In this document: positions 47,106 through 59,059 of the stretch, one piece after another | Layout: each line of letters begins with the position of its first letter | How positions within the stretch are numbered: the first letter of the stretch is position 1 | From: Gordonia pseudamarae | Lineage (GTDB): Bacteria; Actinomycetota; Actinomycetes; Mycobacteriales; Mycobacteriaceae | NCBI RefSeq assembly: GCF_025273675.1 | Contig: NZ_CP045809.1 | Span: 3,038,001-3,102,000 of the forward strand | Length of the DNA stretch: 64,000 bases | Direction: 5' to 3' | The notes under the pieces: generated by a model | What the model saw: the letters and a program-made list of their open reading frames with translations, nothing else | Told to the model about the DNA's origin: nothing | Database searches by the model: none | Translations under genes and position numbers: made by a program

Positions 47106-48239
47106 CTATTCCCACCCGCCCGGCCCGGTCCTGCTGTCCCGGTCCTGCTCCCCCGGCGCGCTCCACCGGGCGGCGACATCGGTGGCCAGGCCCGTCAGCT
47201 GAGCGGCCGCATCCGACATCGCCAGCTCGACCGAACCGGCTCGGTCAACGATCGCGTAGGCCCCGGTGATCCCGGCGTCGGCGATCTCGTCGGCCGCGAG
47301 CACGACCTGCCCGGCGAAGACGACCGCGGGTACTCCGCGGCCGATGGCGGCCGAGGTGAGCGCGGCGACGACCTTGCCGCGCAACGTCTGCGAGTCGAAC
47401 TTGCCCTCGCCGGTGATCACCAGGTCGGCCGCGGCCAGCACCTCGGCCTGGCCGGTGGCCTGCGCGACGACGGTCGCCCCGGACACCCGGTGACCGCCCA
47501 GCGCCAGCAGTGCCGCGCCCAGCCCACCCGCGGCCCCGGCCCCGGGAAGTTCGCCGACATCGCGCCCGGCGATCTCGGCGAGCACCCGCGACCACGAGGT
47601 CAACCGGTCCTCGATCTCGGTGACGGTGGCCGGATCGGCCCCCTTCTGCGGTCCGAACACCGATGCCGCGCCGAGCGGTCCGAGCAGGGGGTTCTCCACG
47701 TCGGAGGCCACCACGATCTCGGTGTCGGCCAGCAGTTCCCGGGCGGCACCGGGCCCGCCGAGCGCGCCGATCAGGCCGGCTCCGCCGTCGCTGGTGGCAC
47801 TGCCGCCGAGCCCGATAACCAGCCGCCGTGCCCCGGCGGCGAGGGCGGCCGCGATCAGTTCGCCCAGCCCCTCGGTGCCGGCGGCGAGCGCGGTGCGCGG
47901 GGTCGGCGCGCCGCCGAGCTGGTGCAGGCCGCAGCACTGCGCGGATTCCAGATAAGCGGTCGCGACGTGCGGTCCGGTATCCAGCAGCCACCGCGCGTCG
48001 ACTCCGGCGCCGAGCGGGCCGCACACCCTGGTGGTGCGGACCGTGCCGAACCGGGACGCGAGCACCTCCACGAAACCGGGCCCGCCGTCGGACTGGGGCG
48101 CCAGCAGCACGGTGTCGGCTGCGCGGGCCGCCAGCCAGCCGGCGGCGATACATTCGGCGGCGGCGACGGCGGTGAGCGTATCGCCGAAGGAGTCCGGTGC
48201 CACCAGCACGGTCATGGGCTCGGGCATGGGCTGAGTCAT
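47106..48239 (-). CDS. Glycerate kinase
   Basis: 377 residues of the GlxK/GckA-type glycerate kinase family. It has the N-terminal VLVAPDSFGDTLTAVAAAECIAAG (the usual APDSFKGSLTA motif with Lys replaced by Asp), then APQSDGGPGFVE, GLGGSATSDGGAGLIGALG, and the C-terminal GEGKFDSQTLRGK. Phosphorylates glycerate from ATP. Matches Rv2205c. ATG 48239 gives MTQPMPEP; a second ATG eight codons on is possible. Divergent from the DUF3043 gene by 60 nt. Confidence 0.93.
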   Translation of the reverse strand: MTQPMPEPMTVLVAPDSFGDTLTAVAAAECIAAGWLAARAADTVLLAPQSDGGPGFVEVLASRFGTVRTTRVCGPLGAGVDARWLLDTGPHVATAYLESAQCCGLHQLGGAPTPRTALAAGTEGLGELIAAALAAGARRLVIGLGGSATSDGGAGLIGALGGPGAARELLADTEIVVASDVENPLLGPLGAASVFGPQKGADPATVTEIEDRLTSWSRVLAEIAGRDVGELPGAGAAGGLGAALLALGGHRVSGATVVAQATGQAEVLAAADLVITGEGKFDSQTLRGKVVAALTSAAIGRGVPAVVFAGQVVLAADEIADAGITGAYAIVDRAGSVELAMSDAAAQLTGLATDVAARWSAPGEQDRDSRTGPGGWE

Positions 48240-48286
48240 AGCCGGAGTATAGGGAGGTCCGCGCACATCGGCAGGACAGAATCGCC

Positions 48287-48292
48287 TACTCT
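48287..48292 (+). promoter_or_regulatory. -10 box of the DUF3043-cobUT-cobS transcript (leaderless)
   Basis: TACTCT ends 7 nt before the GTG at 48300; no ribosome binding site between. Confidence 0.65.
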
Positions 48293-48299
48293 CGAACGC

Positions 48300-48986
48300 G
48301 TGAAACTGCCATGGAAAAAGGACGACGACGCCCCTTCGCCAACCGACGACGAACAGGCGGCGGCGGACACCGCCGAGGCGGACGAGTCCGCCACCGGCAA
48401 GGGCAGTGCCTATACACCCGGCAAGGGCCGCCCGACCCCGTCGCGGCGGGAGGCGCAGGGCCGCAGGCGTGGCCCGGTGACCCCGGCACCGACGACCAGG
48501 GCCGAGGCGCGGGCCCGCAAGAAGGAACTCAAGTCGACGATGACGCGCGAGGAGAAGCGCGCCGCGTCCGACGAGCGCAGGGCCCGGCGGGTCGAACAGC
48601 GCGAGAAGATGATGGCCGGCGACGAGCGCTACCTGATGCCCCGTGACCAGGGTCCGGTGCGCGGATTCACCCGCGACGTCGTCGACTCGCGGCGCAACCT
48701 GGCCGGTCTGTTCATGCCGTTCGCGATCGTGCTGATCTTCTTCATGTTCACGCCGATCTCGGTCAACTATCCGATGATCATGAACATCGTGCTGCTGCTG
48801 TTCGTGATCTTGATGGTGGTCGACGCGGTGATCCTGGGCCGCCTGGTCAATCGTCGGGTCCGCGAGCGCTTCCCCGACAGCGCCGACGGCGGTTTCAAGC
48901 TGGGCTGGTATTCGTTCAGCCGGGCGATGCAGCTGCGCCGGATGCGCGCGCCGCGACCGCGCGTGTCGGCCGGTGACCCGGTCTGA
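48300..48986 (+). CDS. DUF3043 family membrane protein
   Basis: 228 residues (Rv2206 position). Charged, Ala/Glu/Arg-rich cytoplasmic N-terminal half with runs like [20 protein letters not shown], two close membrane spans (about 140-158 and 163-183), and a basic C-terminus ending near MRAPRPR. Function unknown; family conserved in Actinobacteria. GTG 48300 is chosen from the leaderless promoter; the open frame extends far upstream but overlaps other genes there. Confidence 0.9.
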   Translation: MKLPWKKDDDAPSPTDDEQAAADTAEADESATGKGSAYTPGKGRPTPSRREAQGRRRGPVTPAPTTRAEARARKKELKSTMTREEKRAASDERRARRVEQREKMMAGDERYLMPRDQGPVRGFTRDVVDSRRNLAGLFMPFAIVLIFFMFTPISVNYPMIMNIVLLLFVILMVVDAVILGRLVNRRVRERFPDSADGGFKLGWYSFSRAMQLRRMRAPRPRVSAGDPV

Positions 48987-48990
48987 GCGC

Positions 48991-50910
48991 ATGACCGGAA
49001 CACGAACCCTCATCCTGGGCGGGGTGCGGTCGGGTAAGTCGGCCCACGGGGAGGCACTCCTGGCCGCCCACCCGCGGGTCCGCTATCTGGCCACCGGCCC
49101 GACCACGTCGTCGGACACCGAATGGGTGGCCCGGGTGCGCGCACACCGCGAACGCCGCGGCGAGCGCTACCGGACCGTCGAGACCTCCGATGTGGCGCGC
49201 GCGCTCGCCGACGATCCGGCCACGCCGACGCTCGTCGACGACCTCGGCAACTGGGTCGCCGCGCAGGTCGACTCCGTCTCCGGCTGGGACGATCCCGCCC
49301 GCGACATCGAGGACGCGGCGGCGGCGTTCGCGGCGGCGGTGGCCGCCTTCACCGGGGACCTGGTGCTGATCAGTCCGGAAGTGGGTCTGGCCCCGGTGCC
49401 GATGACCCCTGCCGGGCGCCGCTTCCAGGACGATCTGGGTGCACTCAACGCGCGGATCGCCCGGGTCTGCGACCGGGTGCTGCTGGTGGTGGCCGGCCGG
49501 GTGCTGGAACTGCCGGGTGCGACCGTCGACGGCGCGCTTCCCGCCGCCGACGCGGCGGACATTGTTCACGCGGCGCCCGTTCCTGTGCCCGCCATTCCTG
49601 TGCCCACCGTTCCTGTGCCCACCGTTCCTGTGCCCGCCATTCCTGTGCCCACCGTTCCTGTGCCCACCGTTCCTGTGCCCGCCATTCCTGTGCCCGCCGT
49701 TCCTGTACCCACCGTGACACTGCCGGTCGACGGCGGGCCGACGGTCACCGCGGGCCCCGCCCGCACCGACAACGCGGACCGGCACCCCGATCAGGGGCCG
49801 GACCATCAGAGGTACGGGGCGGAGCGGACGGGCGCCCTGCCGGTACCCGCGCGGCCCGTCGACCCCGCCGACGCCGAGATCTTCCCCCCGATCGACGCGC
49901 CCGATCACGACGCGGCCGAGGCTGCCCGCGCCCGGCAGCTCACCCTCACCAAACCGCCGCGATCGCTCGGCCGGCTCGAAGATCTGGGCACCTGGATCGC
50001 CGCGTGCCAGGGGATGTGCCCGCCGCATCCGCTGCGCGCGCCCAGGGTCGTGGTGTTCGCGGGCGACCACGGCGTCGCCCGCGACGGCGTGTCGGCGTAT
50101 CCGCCGGAGGTCACCGCACAGATGGTGGCCAACATCTGCGACGGCGGTGCCGCTATCAACGTGCTGGCCCGGCGGGCCGGCGCGACGGTGCATGTGGCCG
50201 ACATCTCCGTCGACGCCGACACCGACCCGGCGATCTCCGCCTTCAAGGTGCGGCGCAGCAGCGATGATCTGCGGATCACCGACACGCTCAGCCTCGACGA
50301 GGCGCGCCGGGCGCTCGCGGCCGGCCGGGCCATCGCCGACAGTCTCGTCGACTCCGGCGCCGACCTGCTCATCGCCGGTGAGATGGGGATCGGCAACACC
50401 ACCCCGGCCGCCATCCTGGTCGGCACGATCGCCTCCCGCGAACCGGTGGAGGTCGTCGGCCGGGGTTCGGGTATCGACGACGCCGGCTGGATCCGCAAGA
50501 CCGCCGCGATCCGCGACGGGATGCGCCGGGTGCGCAGACACCGGCACGACCCGCTCGCGATGCTCGCCGCCGTCGCGGGTGCCGACCTGACCGCGATGGC
50601 GGGGTTCCTCGCGCAGGCCGCGGTCCGCAAGACGCCGGTCATCGTCGACGGGGTCATCGTCACCGCGACGGCGCTGGTCGCCGAGCAGTTGGCGCCGGGT
50701 GCCGCACAGTGGTGGGTGGCCGGGCACCGTTCGGCCGAACCCGCCCATTCGCTCGCGCTCGAACATCTCGATCTGGATCCGATCCTGGAGATGTCGATGC
50801 GGCTCGGCGAGGGCACCGGGGCCATGCTGGCGTTGCCGGTGGTGCAGTCGGCGATCGACGTACTCACCTCGATGGCGACGTTCGGCGAGGCGGGTGTCTC
50901 GGGCGGCTGA
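48991..50910 (+). CDS. cobUT: CobU-CobT fusion: cobinamide kinase/guanylyltransferase joined to DMB phosphoribosyltransferase
   Basis: 639 residues, two enzymes of cobalamin nucleotide-loop assembly in one chain. The CobU part (1 to about 190) has P-loop GGVRSGKS (10-17), [10 protein letters not shown] with the guanylylated His, and a [10 protein letters not shown] segment. It phosphorylates adenosylcobinamide and adds GMP. A linker (198-242) is nine repeats of Val-Pro-Val/Ile-Pro type encoded by a 15-bp tandem repeat, then about 50 disordered residues. The CobT part (about 295-639) has [30 protein letters not shown] and the C-terminal [10 protein letters not shown]. It makes the alpha-ribazole phosphate. 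ATG 48991 chosen; GTG 48973 possible. cobS follows after 10 nt. Confidence 0.93.
   Translation: MTGTRTLILGGVRSGKSAHGEALLAAHPRVRYLATGPTTSSDTEWVARVRAHRERRGERYRTVETSDVARALADDPATPTLVDDLGNWVAAQVDSVSGWDDPARDIEDAAAAFAAAVAAFTGDLVLISPEVGLAPVPMTPAGRRFQDDLGALNARIARVCDRVLLVVAGRVLELPGATVDGALPAADAADIVHAAPVPVPAIPVPTVPVPTVPVPAIPVPTVPVPTVPVPAIPVPAVPVPTVTLPVDGGPTVTAGPARTDNADRHPDQGPDHQRYGAERTGALPVPARPVDPADAEIFPPIDAPDHDAAEAARARQLTLTKPPRSLGRLEDLGTWIAACQGMCPPHPLRAPRVVVFAGDHGVARDGVSAYPPEVTAQMVANICDGGAAINVLARRAGATVHVADISVDADTDPAISAFKVRRSSDDLRITDTLSLDEARRALAAGRAIADSLVDSGADLLIAGEMGIGNTTPAAILVGTIASREPVEVVGRGSGIDDAGWIRKTAAIRDGMRRVRRHRHDPLAMLAAVAGADLTAMAGFLAQAAVRKTPVIVDGVIVTATALVAEQLAPGAAQWWVAGHRSAEPAHSLALEHLDLDPILEMSMRLGEGTGAMLALPVVQSAIDVLTSMATFGEAGVSGG
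49582..49716 (+). repeat. 15-bp tandem repeat, nine units, inside cobUT
   Basis: Nine head-to-tail units of the type CCTGTGCCCACCGTT. Variants follow an A-B-B order (GCCATT, ACCGTT, ACCGTT endings) in the first seven units, giving a 45-bp higher-order period. In frame, it encodes the Val/Pro linker between the two enzyme domains. Confidence 0.95.
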
Positions 50911-50920
50911 GGCCACTCCG

Positions 50921-51709
50921 ATGAAGCACCACTCCCCCGTCCGCGCCATCCATGTCGCCGTCAGCTGGCTGACGGTCGTGCCGGTGCCCACCCCTACCGT
51001 CGAGATGGATCGGTGCACCGGCGGCGCGGTGATCACGGCCGTCCCCGTCGTCGGCGCCCTCCTCGGAACCGTCGCCGCCGCATCGGCGTTCGGCCTGTCC
51101 CACACCGCGCTGCCGACGGCGCTGATCGGGGTGCTGTTGGTGGTGGGTCTGGCCCTGATCACCCGCGGCATGCACGTCGACGGCCTGGCCGACACCGTCG
51201 ACGGACTGGGCTGTTACGGACCTCCCGAGCGGGTCGCCGAGGTGATGAAGTCGGGTTCGGTCGGGCCGTTCGGTGCGGCGGCGATTGTCGCGGCGGGTGC
51301 GGTGCAGGCCGTCGGCTTCGCCGCGCTCACCGACCAGCATCGTTGGTACGACATCGTTTTCGCGGTCGTGGTGGGCCGTTTCGCCGCAGTCCTCGCGTGT
51401 CGGCGCGGGCTGGGCCCGGCCGCCGCCACCGGATTCGGCGCGATCGTCGCCGGTACACAGCGACGGTCGCTGATCGTCTGGCCGATCATCCTCCTGGCCG
51501 GCGCCGCCACGCTCGGCGCCGCCGGGCCCGGCGGCTACGACGCGGCCCACGCTGTGGCCGCGGCAACGACTTTCGTGGTCGTGGCGGCATCGATACTGCT
51601 GCTGTCGCGGCACTGTGCCCGCCGCATCGGCGGCATCACCGGCGATGTTCTGGGCGCGGCCATCGAACTGGGCCTGGCGATGACTCTCGTCGGTATCCTC
51701 ATCCGATAG
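50921..51709 (+). CDS. cobS: Adenosylcobinamide-GDP ribazoletransferase (cobalamin synthase)
   Basis: 262 residues, integral membrane protein that joins AdoCbi-GDP and alpha-ribazole in the last step of cobalamin assembly. Motifs: TRGMHVDGLADTVDGLG with the Asp-rich active site (about 85-101), KSGSVGPFGAAA, VGRFAAVLA and the C-terminal GGITGDVLGAAIE. About six spans. It takes the products of both halves of the preceding fusion protein. ATG 50921, 10 nt after cobUT. Matches Rv2208. Confidence 0.95.
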   Translation: MKHHSPVRAIHVAVSWLTVVPVPTPTVEMDRCTGGAVITAVPVVGALLGTVAAASAFGLSHTALPTALIGVLLVVGLALITRGMHVDGLADTVDGLGCYGPPERVAEVMKSGSVGPFGAAAIVAAGAVQAVGFAALTDQHRWYDIVFAVVVGRFAAVLACRRGLGPAAATGFGAIVAGTQRRSLIVWPIILLAGAATLGAAGPGGYDAAHAVAAATTFVVVAASILLLSRHCARRIGGITGDVLGAAIELGLAMTLVGILIR

Positions 51710-51759
51710 CAAACCCCCGTCGGCGGCTTCGCGGCGTCACAGACCTTCCAGGAGGCATG

Positions 51760-52182
51760 ATGGCAAGGACTCCCCTCACGATATGCCGGGCCCAGGCCCC
51801 CGCGCTGTTGGTGGCGCTCGTAGGAGCGCTACTCGTGTCGGTACCCTCTCGCGCCGACGCCGCAACCCCTCCCCAGGCCGGATTCGAGGTGTCGAACGGG
51901 GCGGTCGTCGTACACGTCCACAATCTCCCCCGCCGCCCGATCCAATGCCAACTGTGGATCCCTGATCCCCTGCCCTGGGGCTTCGACACCAACCGCATCG
52001 TGAAACAACGCACGGTCAGAACCGGGTCCGTCACGCTCGCGGCGGTTCCGCAGCTTCACCCGTTGCCGTACCGCTACTACACTTTCGTGCACTGCTTCGC
52101 GGACCTGAACGGCGCGTCGCCGTTCAGCTTCGTACGCTCGACGACGCTCTGGGTCACCCCGTTCGGCGGCTTTCAGTCGTAA
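51760..52182 (+). CDS. Secreted protein of unknown function
   Basis: 140 residues: signal peptide (hydrophobic about 15-30, cleavage probably after the Ala of SRADA), then about 105 residues of mature beta-rich protein. It has two cysteines (QCQLW and HCFADL) that could form a disulfide, and a C-terminal TTLWVTPFGGFQS. AGGAGG lies only 4 nt before ATG 51760 (1 nt before ATG 51757), so the second start is preferred. It lies 50 nt after cobS and may share its transcript. No recognised family; not present at this place in M. tuberculosis as far as I recall. Confidence 0.75.
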   Translation: MARTPLTICRAQAPALLVALVGALLVSVPSRADAATPPQAGFEVSNGAVVVHVHNLPRRPIQCQLWIPDPLPWGFDTNRIVKQRTVRTGSVTLAAVPQLHPLPYRYYTFVHCFADLNGASPFSFVRSTTLWVTPFGGFQS

Positions 52183-52267
52183 GTCACCCGAAGCGGGTCG
52201 GTAGCCGGTCGCAGTGAGGCCGCCGTCGATCCCGTATGCCGGCATCGACAGCGACCTCGATACGTCG

Positions 52268-53368
<1,101 letters not shown>

Positions 53369-53436
53369 CGGACCATCTTATCGCCGCGGGCCAACTGATT
53401 TCCGCCGACCCGCATACACGATCGGCGCTGTCCGGT

Positions 53437-54543
53437 TCAGACGTGTGATGTGACGAACGGCGGGATCACCACTTCGCAGGCCAGCGCACGTCCCCGGACG
53501 TCGATCGCCACCTCGTCGCCCGTGCGCACGCCCGACGCGGTGTCGAGCAGCGCCAGCGCGATGCCGTGTTTGAGGGTCGGCGAAAACGTACCCGAGGTAC
53601 AGGTGCCGATCGGCGTTCCGTCGGCCGCGGTCACCGAGCAACCCTCGCGCGGGATGCCGCGTCCGGTGGCGCGCAGCCCGTACAGGCGCCGCGAGGGACC
53701 CGCGGCCTTCTCGGCGAGCAGGGCGTCGCGGCCGAAGAAGGCGGGCTTGTCCCAGCCGACGGCCCAGCCCACCCGCGTCTGTACGGGGGTGATCGCGGTG
53801 GACAGTTCGTGCCCGTGCAGCGCGTAGCCCATCTCGGTGCGCAGGGTGTCGCGGGCGCCGAGTCCGGCGGGTTGTCCGCCGACTGCGCCGACCTGCTCGG
53901 CAAGCGCGTCGAAGACCGGGCCGGCGTCGGACCAGCGCGGCAGGATCTCGAAGCCACGTTCGCCGGTATAGCCGGTCCGGCACACGCGTACCGGTACCGC
54001 GCCGGCGGGCAGGGACAGTTCGGCGTCGGCGAACGCCATGTACTCCATGTCCGCGGGCAGTCCGAGATTTTCCAGGACCTCGGGCGCACGGGGGCCCTGC
54101 ACCGCGAACACCGCGTACTCGCGATGCTGGTCGGTGATCGTGATCGACCCGGGTGCGACGGCGCGCAGTGCCTCGACGACGGTCGCCGTGTTGGCCGCGT
54201 TCGGCACCAGGAACACCTCGTCCGGGCCGACCAGGTAGGCGATCAGGTCGTCGACGACACCCCCGGACTCAGTGCAGCACAACGTGTATTGGGCCTTGCC
54301 CGGGGCGATCTTGCCCAGGTCGTTGGTCAGCGTCGAGTTCACGAAGTCAGCGGCCCCCGGACCGGCGACCAGAGCCTTGCCGAGGTGACTGACGTCGAAG
54401 ACACCCGCCGCCTCACGGACGGCGGTGTGCTCGGCGACGGTGCCCGCGTACGACACCGGCATGTTCCAGCCGCCGAACTCGGCGAAACTCGCACCCAGCG
54501 CGATGTGCCGGTCGGCGATCGGCCCGTCCAGAAGTTCACTCAT
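53437..54543 (-). CDS. gcvT: Glycine cleavage system T protein (aminomethyltransferase)
   Basis: 368 residues. Transfers the methylene group from aminomethyl-lipoyl H protein to tetrahydrofolate. Contains [16 protein letters not shown] (usually DVSHMG), GAVDDLI-like [11 protein letters not shown], the [10 protein letters not shown] segment and [20 protein letters not shown]. Normal length. ATG 54543. The other glycine cleavage genes are not in the window. Divergent from pepB by 111 nt. Confidence 0.96.
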   Translation of the reverse strand: MSELLDGPIADRHIALGASFAEFGGWNMPVSYAGTVAEHTAVREAAGVFDVSHLGKALVAGPGAADFVNSTLTNDLGKIAPGKAQYTLCCTESGGVVDDLIAYLVGPDEVFLVPNAANTATVVEALRAVAPGSITITDQHREYAVFAVQGPRAPEVLENLGLPADMEYMAFADAELSLPAGAVPVRVCRTGYTGERGFEILPRWSDAGPVFDALAEQVGAVGGQPAGLGARDTLRTEMGYALHGHELSTAITPVQTRVGWAVGWDKPAFFGRDALLAEKAAGPSRRLYGLRATGRGIPREGCSVTAADGTPIGTCTSGTFSPTLKHGIALALLDTASGVRTGDEVAIDVRGRALACEVVIPPFVTSHV

Positions 54544-54654
54544 GGCGCTCTAGGCTACTGGGTCCATCCGATCTCCCGTGCCGTTCCGCCCACCCGGACC
54601 GGCGACGGCCGCAACCTCGACGCTCGGTGTGTCCGCTGTGGCAGAGTTGACCGG

Positions 54655-56199
54655 GTGAGCAAGAACGACTCCTTCGACCGCGTCCGCGGCCCCGAACTGC
54701 ACCTGTCCGCCACCATCGACGCCGACGACACGGTCCTCGTTCTCGGCCTGATCGGCCCCGAATCCACCGACGGCGACGGTGACGGCGATACGGGCGAACC
54801 CACCCTCGTCACCGTCGACGGAATCCTCGACGACGCCGCCGCCGAACAGATCTCGGCATCGCTGGCGGCACTCGGCGCGACCGGCAAACACGGTGAGGTG
54901 CACCGCTTCCCCGCCCCGGCCTCGGTTCCGGTCGAGCTGATCGTCACCGTCGGCCTGGGCGCGGCAACCGATCTCGACGACGCCGACAAGGTACGACAGG
55001 CCGCGGGCATCGTCGCGCGCTCCCTCGACGGCCGGGACTCGGTGGCCACCACACTCTCGGATGCGAACCTGGCCGCGGCCGCTGAAGGATTCTTCCTCGG
55101 CGCCTACCGGTTCGAGGAGTTCCGCTCCGACAAGTCGCGGTCGAAGAAGGCGCCGCTGTCGTCGGTCACCCTGCTCGTGGAGGAGCGGAGCAAGGAGGCC
55201 AGGGCCGAACTCGCCCACGCCGCCGCCGTCGCCGACTGCGTGGCGCTGGCGCGTGATTTCGTCAACACCCCGCCGAGCCATCTCTACCCGCAGGAGTTCG
55301 CCGACCGGGCCCGCATCCTGGCCGGCGGTGCCGGACTGAAGGTCGAGATCCTCGACGACACCGAGCTGGAGAAGAACGGCTACGGCGGCATCGTCGGCGT
55401 CGGCAAGGGGTCCTCCCGCCTGCCCCGGCTGGTCCGGCTGACCCACAACGCCGGCAAGGACGCCAAGACGGTCGCGCTGGTGGGCAAGGGCATCACCTTC
55501 GACACCGGCGGCATCTCGCTCAAGCCGCCCGCCGGCATGGAGAACATGACCTCCGACATGGGTGGCGCCGCCGCCGTGATCGCCTCGACGATCCTGGCCG
55601 CCAGACTCAAGCTGGACGTGAACGTCATCGCCACCGTGCCGATGGCCGAGAACATGCCCTCGCACACCGCGCAGCGGCCGGGTGACGTGCTCACGCAGTA
55701 CGGCGGCACCACCGTCGAAATCATCAACACCGACGCCGAGGGCAGGCTGATCCTGGCCGACGCGATCGTCCGGGCGGGTGAGGACAACCCCGACTACCTC
55801 ATCGACACCGCCACACTCACCGGTGCGCAGATGGTGGCCCTGGGCACCCGCACCCCCGGCGTGATGGGCACCGACGAGTTCCGCGACCGGGTGGCACGCC
55901 TGTCCACCGAGATCGGCGAGAACGCCTGGCCGATGCCGCTGCCGGGAGAGTTGCGCGCCGAGCTCAATTCGCGGGTTGCCGATCTGGTGAACGCCGGCTC
56001 CCAGCGCTGGGGCGGGATGCTGCTGGCGGGTGTGTTCCTCAAGGAGTTCGTGCCCGCCGACGTGCAGTGGGCACACATCGACATCGCCGGTCCCGCGTTC
56101 AACACCGGCGGTCCGTGGGGCTACAACCCCAAGGGCGGTACGGGCGTACCGGTCCGCACGATCCTGGCCGTTCTCGAGGACGTCGCCGCCAACGGCTGA
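54655..56199 (+). CDS. pepB: Leucyl aminopeptidase (M17)
   Basis: Two-zinc cytosolic aminopeptidase, 514 residues. The C-terminal catalytic domain has [19 protein letters not shown] (metal-binding Lys and Asp) and the family signature NTDAEGRL (358-365). The N-terminal macro-like domain is more variable and here carries an Asp/Gly-rich insert ([10 protein letters not shown], near 38-47). Length and motifs are normal for M17. GTG start at 54655. Matches Rv2213. Confidence 0.96.
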   Translation: MSKNDSFDRVRGPELHLSATIDADDTVLVLGLIGPESTDGDGDGDTGEPTLVTVDGILDDAAAEQISASLAALGATGKHGEVHRFPAPASVPVELIVTVGLGAATDLDDADKVRQAAGIVARSLDGRDSVATTLSDANLAAAAEGFFLGAYRFEEFRSDKSRSKKAPLSSVTLLVEERSKEARAELAHAAAVADCVALARDFVNTPPSHLYPQEFADRARILAGGAGLKVEILDDTELEKNGYGGIVGVGKGSSRLPRLVRLTHNAGKDAKTVALVGKGITFDTGGISLKPPAGMENMTSDMGGAAAVIASTILAARLKLDVNVIATVPMAENMPSHTAQRPGDVLTQYGGTTVEIINTDAEGRLILADAIVRAGEDNPDYLIDTATLTGAQMVALGTRTPGVMGTDEFRDRVARLSTEIGENAWPMPLPGELRAELNSRVADLVNAGSQRWGGMLLAGVFLKEFVPADVQWAHIDIAGPAFNTGGPWGYNPKGGTGVPVRTILAVLEDVAANG

Positions 56200-56410
56200 G
56201 CTCTGTTCACCGGTCGCCGCCCGGCGGTGAGGTGTGCAACCGAGTGGCCGGCTGCCGAACTGCCCGGGCGGTAAGTACCGCACATCACATGTCCATAAGC
56301 GAACACGGGTAGGGTTCTATCCCGAGGTGTCGACCACCCGCCGATGCCGACCCGCACACAATTTGCCCGTCAACAACGTGTCAAGTTTTGAGTTTGAGGA
56401 GTCAACAACG

Positions 56411-58141
56411 ATGGCCTTCTCCGTCCAGATGCCCGCCCTGGGTGAAAGTGTCACCGAAGGAACAGTGACCAGGTGGCTCAAGGAGGAGGGAGACACGGTC
56501 GAGGCCGACGAGCCATTGCTCGAAGTATCGACCGACAAGGTTGACACCGAGATCCCGGCTCCCGCGTCCGGTGTGCTGATCAAGATCGTCGCACAGGAGG
56601 ACGATGTGGTGGAGATCGGCGGTGAGCTGGCGCTGATCGGCGATCCGTCCGAGTCCGCCGGCGACGCACCCGCTCCCGCCGCGCCCGCCGCCGAGGAACC
56701 CGCCGCACCCGAACCCGAACCGGCAGCCGAACCCGCAGCCGCGCCCGCCGCACCGGCCTCGGACGCCGAGGGCACCGAGGGCACCGAGGGCACCGAGGTC
56801 GTCATGCCGGCGCTCGGCGAATCGGTCACCGAGGGCACCGTCACCACCTGGCTCAAGGCCGTCGGCGACGAGGTGTCCGCGGACGAGCCGCTGCTTGAGG
56901 TCTCCACCGACAAAGTCGACACCGAGATCCCCGCGCCCGTCTCAGGCACCCTGCTGGCGATCTTCGCCGAGGAGGACGACGTAGTCGAGGTCGGCGGCAA
57001 GCTGGCGATCATCGGTGCGGCCGGTGCCGTCCCGGCCGCCGCACCCGCGGCCCCGGCCCCCGAGCCCGAACCCGAGCCAGTGGCAACCGCACCCGAGCCG
57101 GCACCGGCACCGGCACCGGCACCCACTGTGTCGGCACCGGCCGAGTCGGCGACCGTCGTCAAGGCCGACCCGCCGACGATCGAGTCGACACCGTATGTGA
57201 CCCCGCTGGTGCGCAAGCTGGCCGCGGAGAACAACATCGACCTGAACTCGCTCAAGGGCACCGGTGTGGGTGGTCGCATCCGCAAGCAGGACGTGCTGGC
57301 GGCGGCCGAGGCCGCCAAGGCCCCGGCTCCGGCCCCGGCCGCACCCGCCGCCGCACCCGCGGCGGGCACACCGACCGAGTCGGCCGCGGCCCCCGAGGTC
57401 AAGCCCGAACTCGCAGCGCTGCGCGGAACGACCCAGAAGGTCAACCGGATCCGCCAGATCACCGCCAAGAAGACCCGCGAATCGCTGCAGGAGAGCGCGC
57501 AGCTGACGCAGGTTTTCGAGGTCGACATGAGCAAGATCGTCGCCCTGCGCAAGGCCGCCAAGGAGTCCTTCAAGGCGTCCGAAGGTGTCAACCTGACGTT
57601 CCTGCCGTTCATCGCCAAGGCGATTGTGGAGGCGCTCAAGGCGCATCCGAATGTGAACGCGTCCATCGACGAGGCCGCCAAGGAGATCACCTACTACGGC
57701 AACGTGCACCTCGGTATCGCCGTTGACACCGAGCAGGGTCTGCTGTCCCCGGTCATCCACAACGCCGACGATCTGTCGATCGCCGGCCTGGCCCGGGCGA
57801 TCGCCGACATCGCCGCCCGCGCCCGTTCGGGCGGGCTCAAGCCCGACGAACTGGCCGGTGGCACGTTCACCATCACCAACATCGGCAGCCAGGGCGCGCT
57901 GTTCGACACCCCGATCCTGGTTCCGCCGCAGGCGGCCATGCTCGGCACCGGCGCGATCGTCAAACGCCCGGTGGTCGTCACCGAACCCGACGGTTCCGAT
58001 GTGATCGCCATCCGCTCAATGTCGTACCTGCCGCTGACCTACGATCACCGGCTGATCGACGGCGCCGACGCCGGACGTTTCCTGACCACTGTCAAGAAGC
58101 GACTCGAGAGCGGGTCGTTCGCCGCGGATCTGGGTCTGTAG
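56411..58141 (+). CDS. dlaT: Dihydrolipoamide acyltransferase, E2 component (DlaT/SucB)
   Basis: 576-residue core of the pyruvate and 2-oxoacid dehydrogenase complexes. Two lipoyl domains with lipoylated lysines Lys43 and Lys168, both in STDKVD, are separated by Ala/Pro/Glu-rich linkers. A peripheral subunit-binding domain follows (about 255-300, [15 protein letters not shown]), then a catalytic acyltransferase domain with [14 protein letters not shown] near the end. It matches Rv2215. ATG 56411 follows GAGGAG by about 9 nt; a TAGGGT element about 100 nt upstream is a possible -10. Lipoate genes lipB and lipA, needed for its modification, follow. Confidence 0.96.
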   Translation: MAFSVQMPALGESVTEGTVTRWLKEEGDTVEADEPLLEVSTDKVDTEIPAPASGVLIKIVAQEDDVVEIGGELALIGDPSESAGDAPAPAAPAAEEPAAPEPEPAAEPAAAPAAPASDAEGTEGTEGTEVVMPALGESVTEGTVTTWLKAVGDEVSADEPLLEVSTDKVDTEIPAPVSGTLLAIFAEEDDVVEVGGKLAIIGAAGAVPAAAPAAPAPEPEPEPVATAPEPAPAPAPAPTVSAPAESATVVKADPPTIESTPYVTPLVRKLAAENNIDLNSLKGTGVGGRIRKQDVLAAAEAAKAPAPAPAAPAAAPAAGTPTESAAAPEVKPELAALRGTTQKVNRIRQITAKKTRESLQESAQLTQVFEVDMSKIVALRKAAKESFKASEGVNLTFLPFIAKAIVEALKAHPNVNASIDEAAKEITYYGNVHLGIAVDTEQGLLSPVIHNADDLSIAGLARAIADIAARARSGGLKPDELAGGTFTITNIGSQGALFDTPILVPPQAAMLGTGAIVKRPVVVTEPDGSDVIAIRSMSYLPLTYDHRLIDGADAGRFLTTVKKRLESGSFAADLGL

Positions 58142-58146
58142 CGGCC

Positions 58147-59028
58147 ATGAGGATTGCCGTCGCAGGGTCGGCGGGGCTGATCGGTTCAGCTCTCGTCGAC
58201 ACCCTGCGCGGCTCCGGCCACACCGTGACCCGCCTGGTACGCAGGCAGGCGCGGGAGGCCGACGAACACCACTGGGATCCGGAGACGTTCGGGGTCGACC
58301 CGCAAGCCCTGACCGGGGTCGAGGCCGTGATCGGGCTCGGTGGCGTCGGGATCGGCGATCACCGCTGGTCGGGCCGCTTCAAGCAGGAGATCCGCGACTC
58401 CCGGATCACCCCCACCGAGGTGCTGGCCGAGGCAGTCGCCACGGCCGGGGTACCGAGGTTCATCAACGCCAGCGCCACCGGATACTACGGCGACACCGGA
58501 TCGCGTGCCGCGGTCGAAACAGACCAGGCCGGAACGGGTTTCCTGGCCGAGGTGGTGCGGGACTGGGAGGACGCGGCCACCTCGGCCACCGGTTCGGCCG
58601 GCGTCACCCTGCTGCGCACCGCCCCGGTGCTCTCGGCGCGCGGCGGGCTCCTCGGCAGGCTCAAGCCGCTGTTCCGGATGGGTCTGGGTGCCACCGTGGG
58701 TGGCGGCGACCAGTACTTCTCCTGGATCACGCTGCCCGACGAGATCGCGGCGATCGTGACGATCCTGGAGAACAACATCACCGGTCCGGTCAACCTGTGC
58801 GCGCCCAATCCGGTGCGGTTCACCGTTTTCGCCAAGGCGCTGGGCTCAGCGCTGCACCGCCCGGCACGGCTGGCCGTGCCGGGTTTCGTGGTGCGCGGAC
58901 TCGGCGGTGAAATGGCCGAGGAAATGATTCTGTATTCCCAGCGCGTTGTACCGCAGGTGCTCACCAACAGCGGTTTCACCTTCGCCCATCCCGACATCGA
59001 CGCGGCATTGGAGTACGCCGGTGCCTGA
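58147..59028 (+). CDS. TIGR01777 family NAD-dependent epimerase/dehydratase-like protein
   Basis: 293-residue extended-SDR protein: N-terminal [19 protein letters not shown] (NAD-binding GxxGxxG), [20 protein letters not shown], then [13 protein letters not shown] with the active-site Tyr region. The C-terminal DUF1731-like part contains [25 protein letters not shown]. Function unknown (Rv2216 position; related to YfcH and SulA-type proteins). It begins 6 nt after dlaT, so cotranscription is likely. Confidence 0.92.
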   Translation: MRIAVAGSAGLIGSALVDTLRGSGHTVTRLVRRQAREADEHHWDPETFGVDPQALTGVEAVIGLGGVGIGDHRWSGRFKQEIRDSRITPTEVLAEAVATAGVPRFINASATGYYGDTGSRAAVETDQAGTGFLAEVVRDWEDAATSATGSAGVTLLRTAPVLSARGGLLGRLKPLFRMGLGATVGGGDQYFSWITLPDEIAAIVTILENNITGPVNLCAPNPVRFTVFAKALGSALHRPARLAVPGFVVRGLGGEMAEEMILYSQRVVPQVLTNSGFTFAHPDIDAALEYAGA

Positions 59029-59059
59029 CCCCGACACGTACTTGGGCAGCGGCGTGCGT

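Noticed and set aside
49582..49716. Possible CRISPR-like array
   Set aside because: Units are contiguous 15-mers without spacers, in frame within cobUT; a coding tandem repeat.
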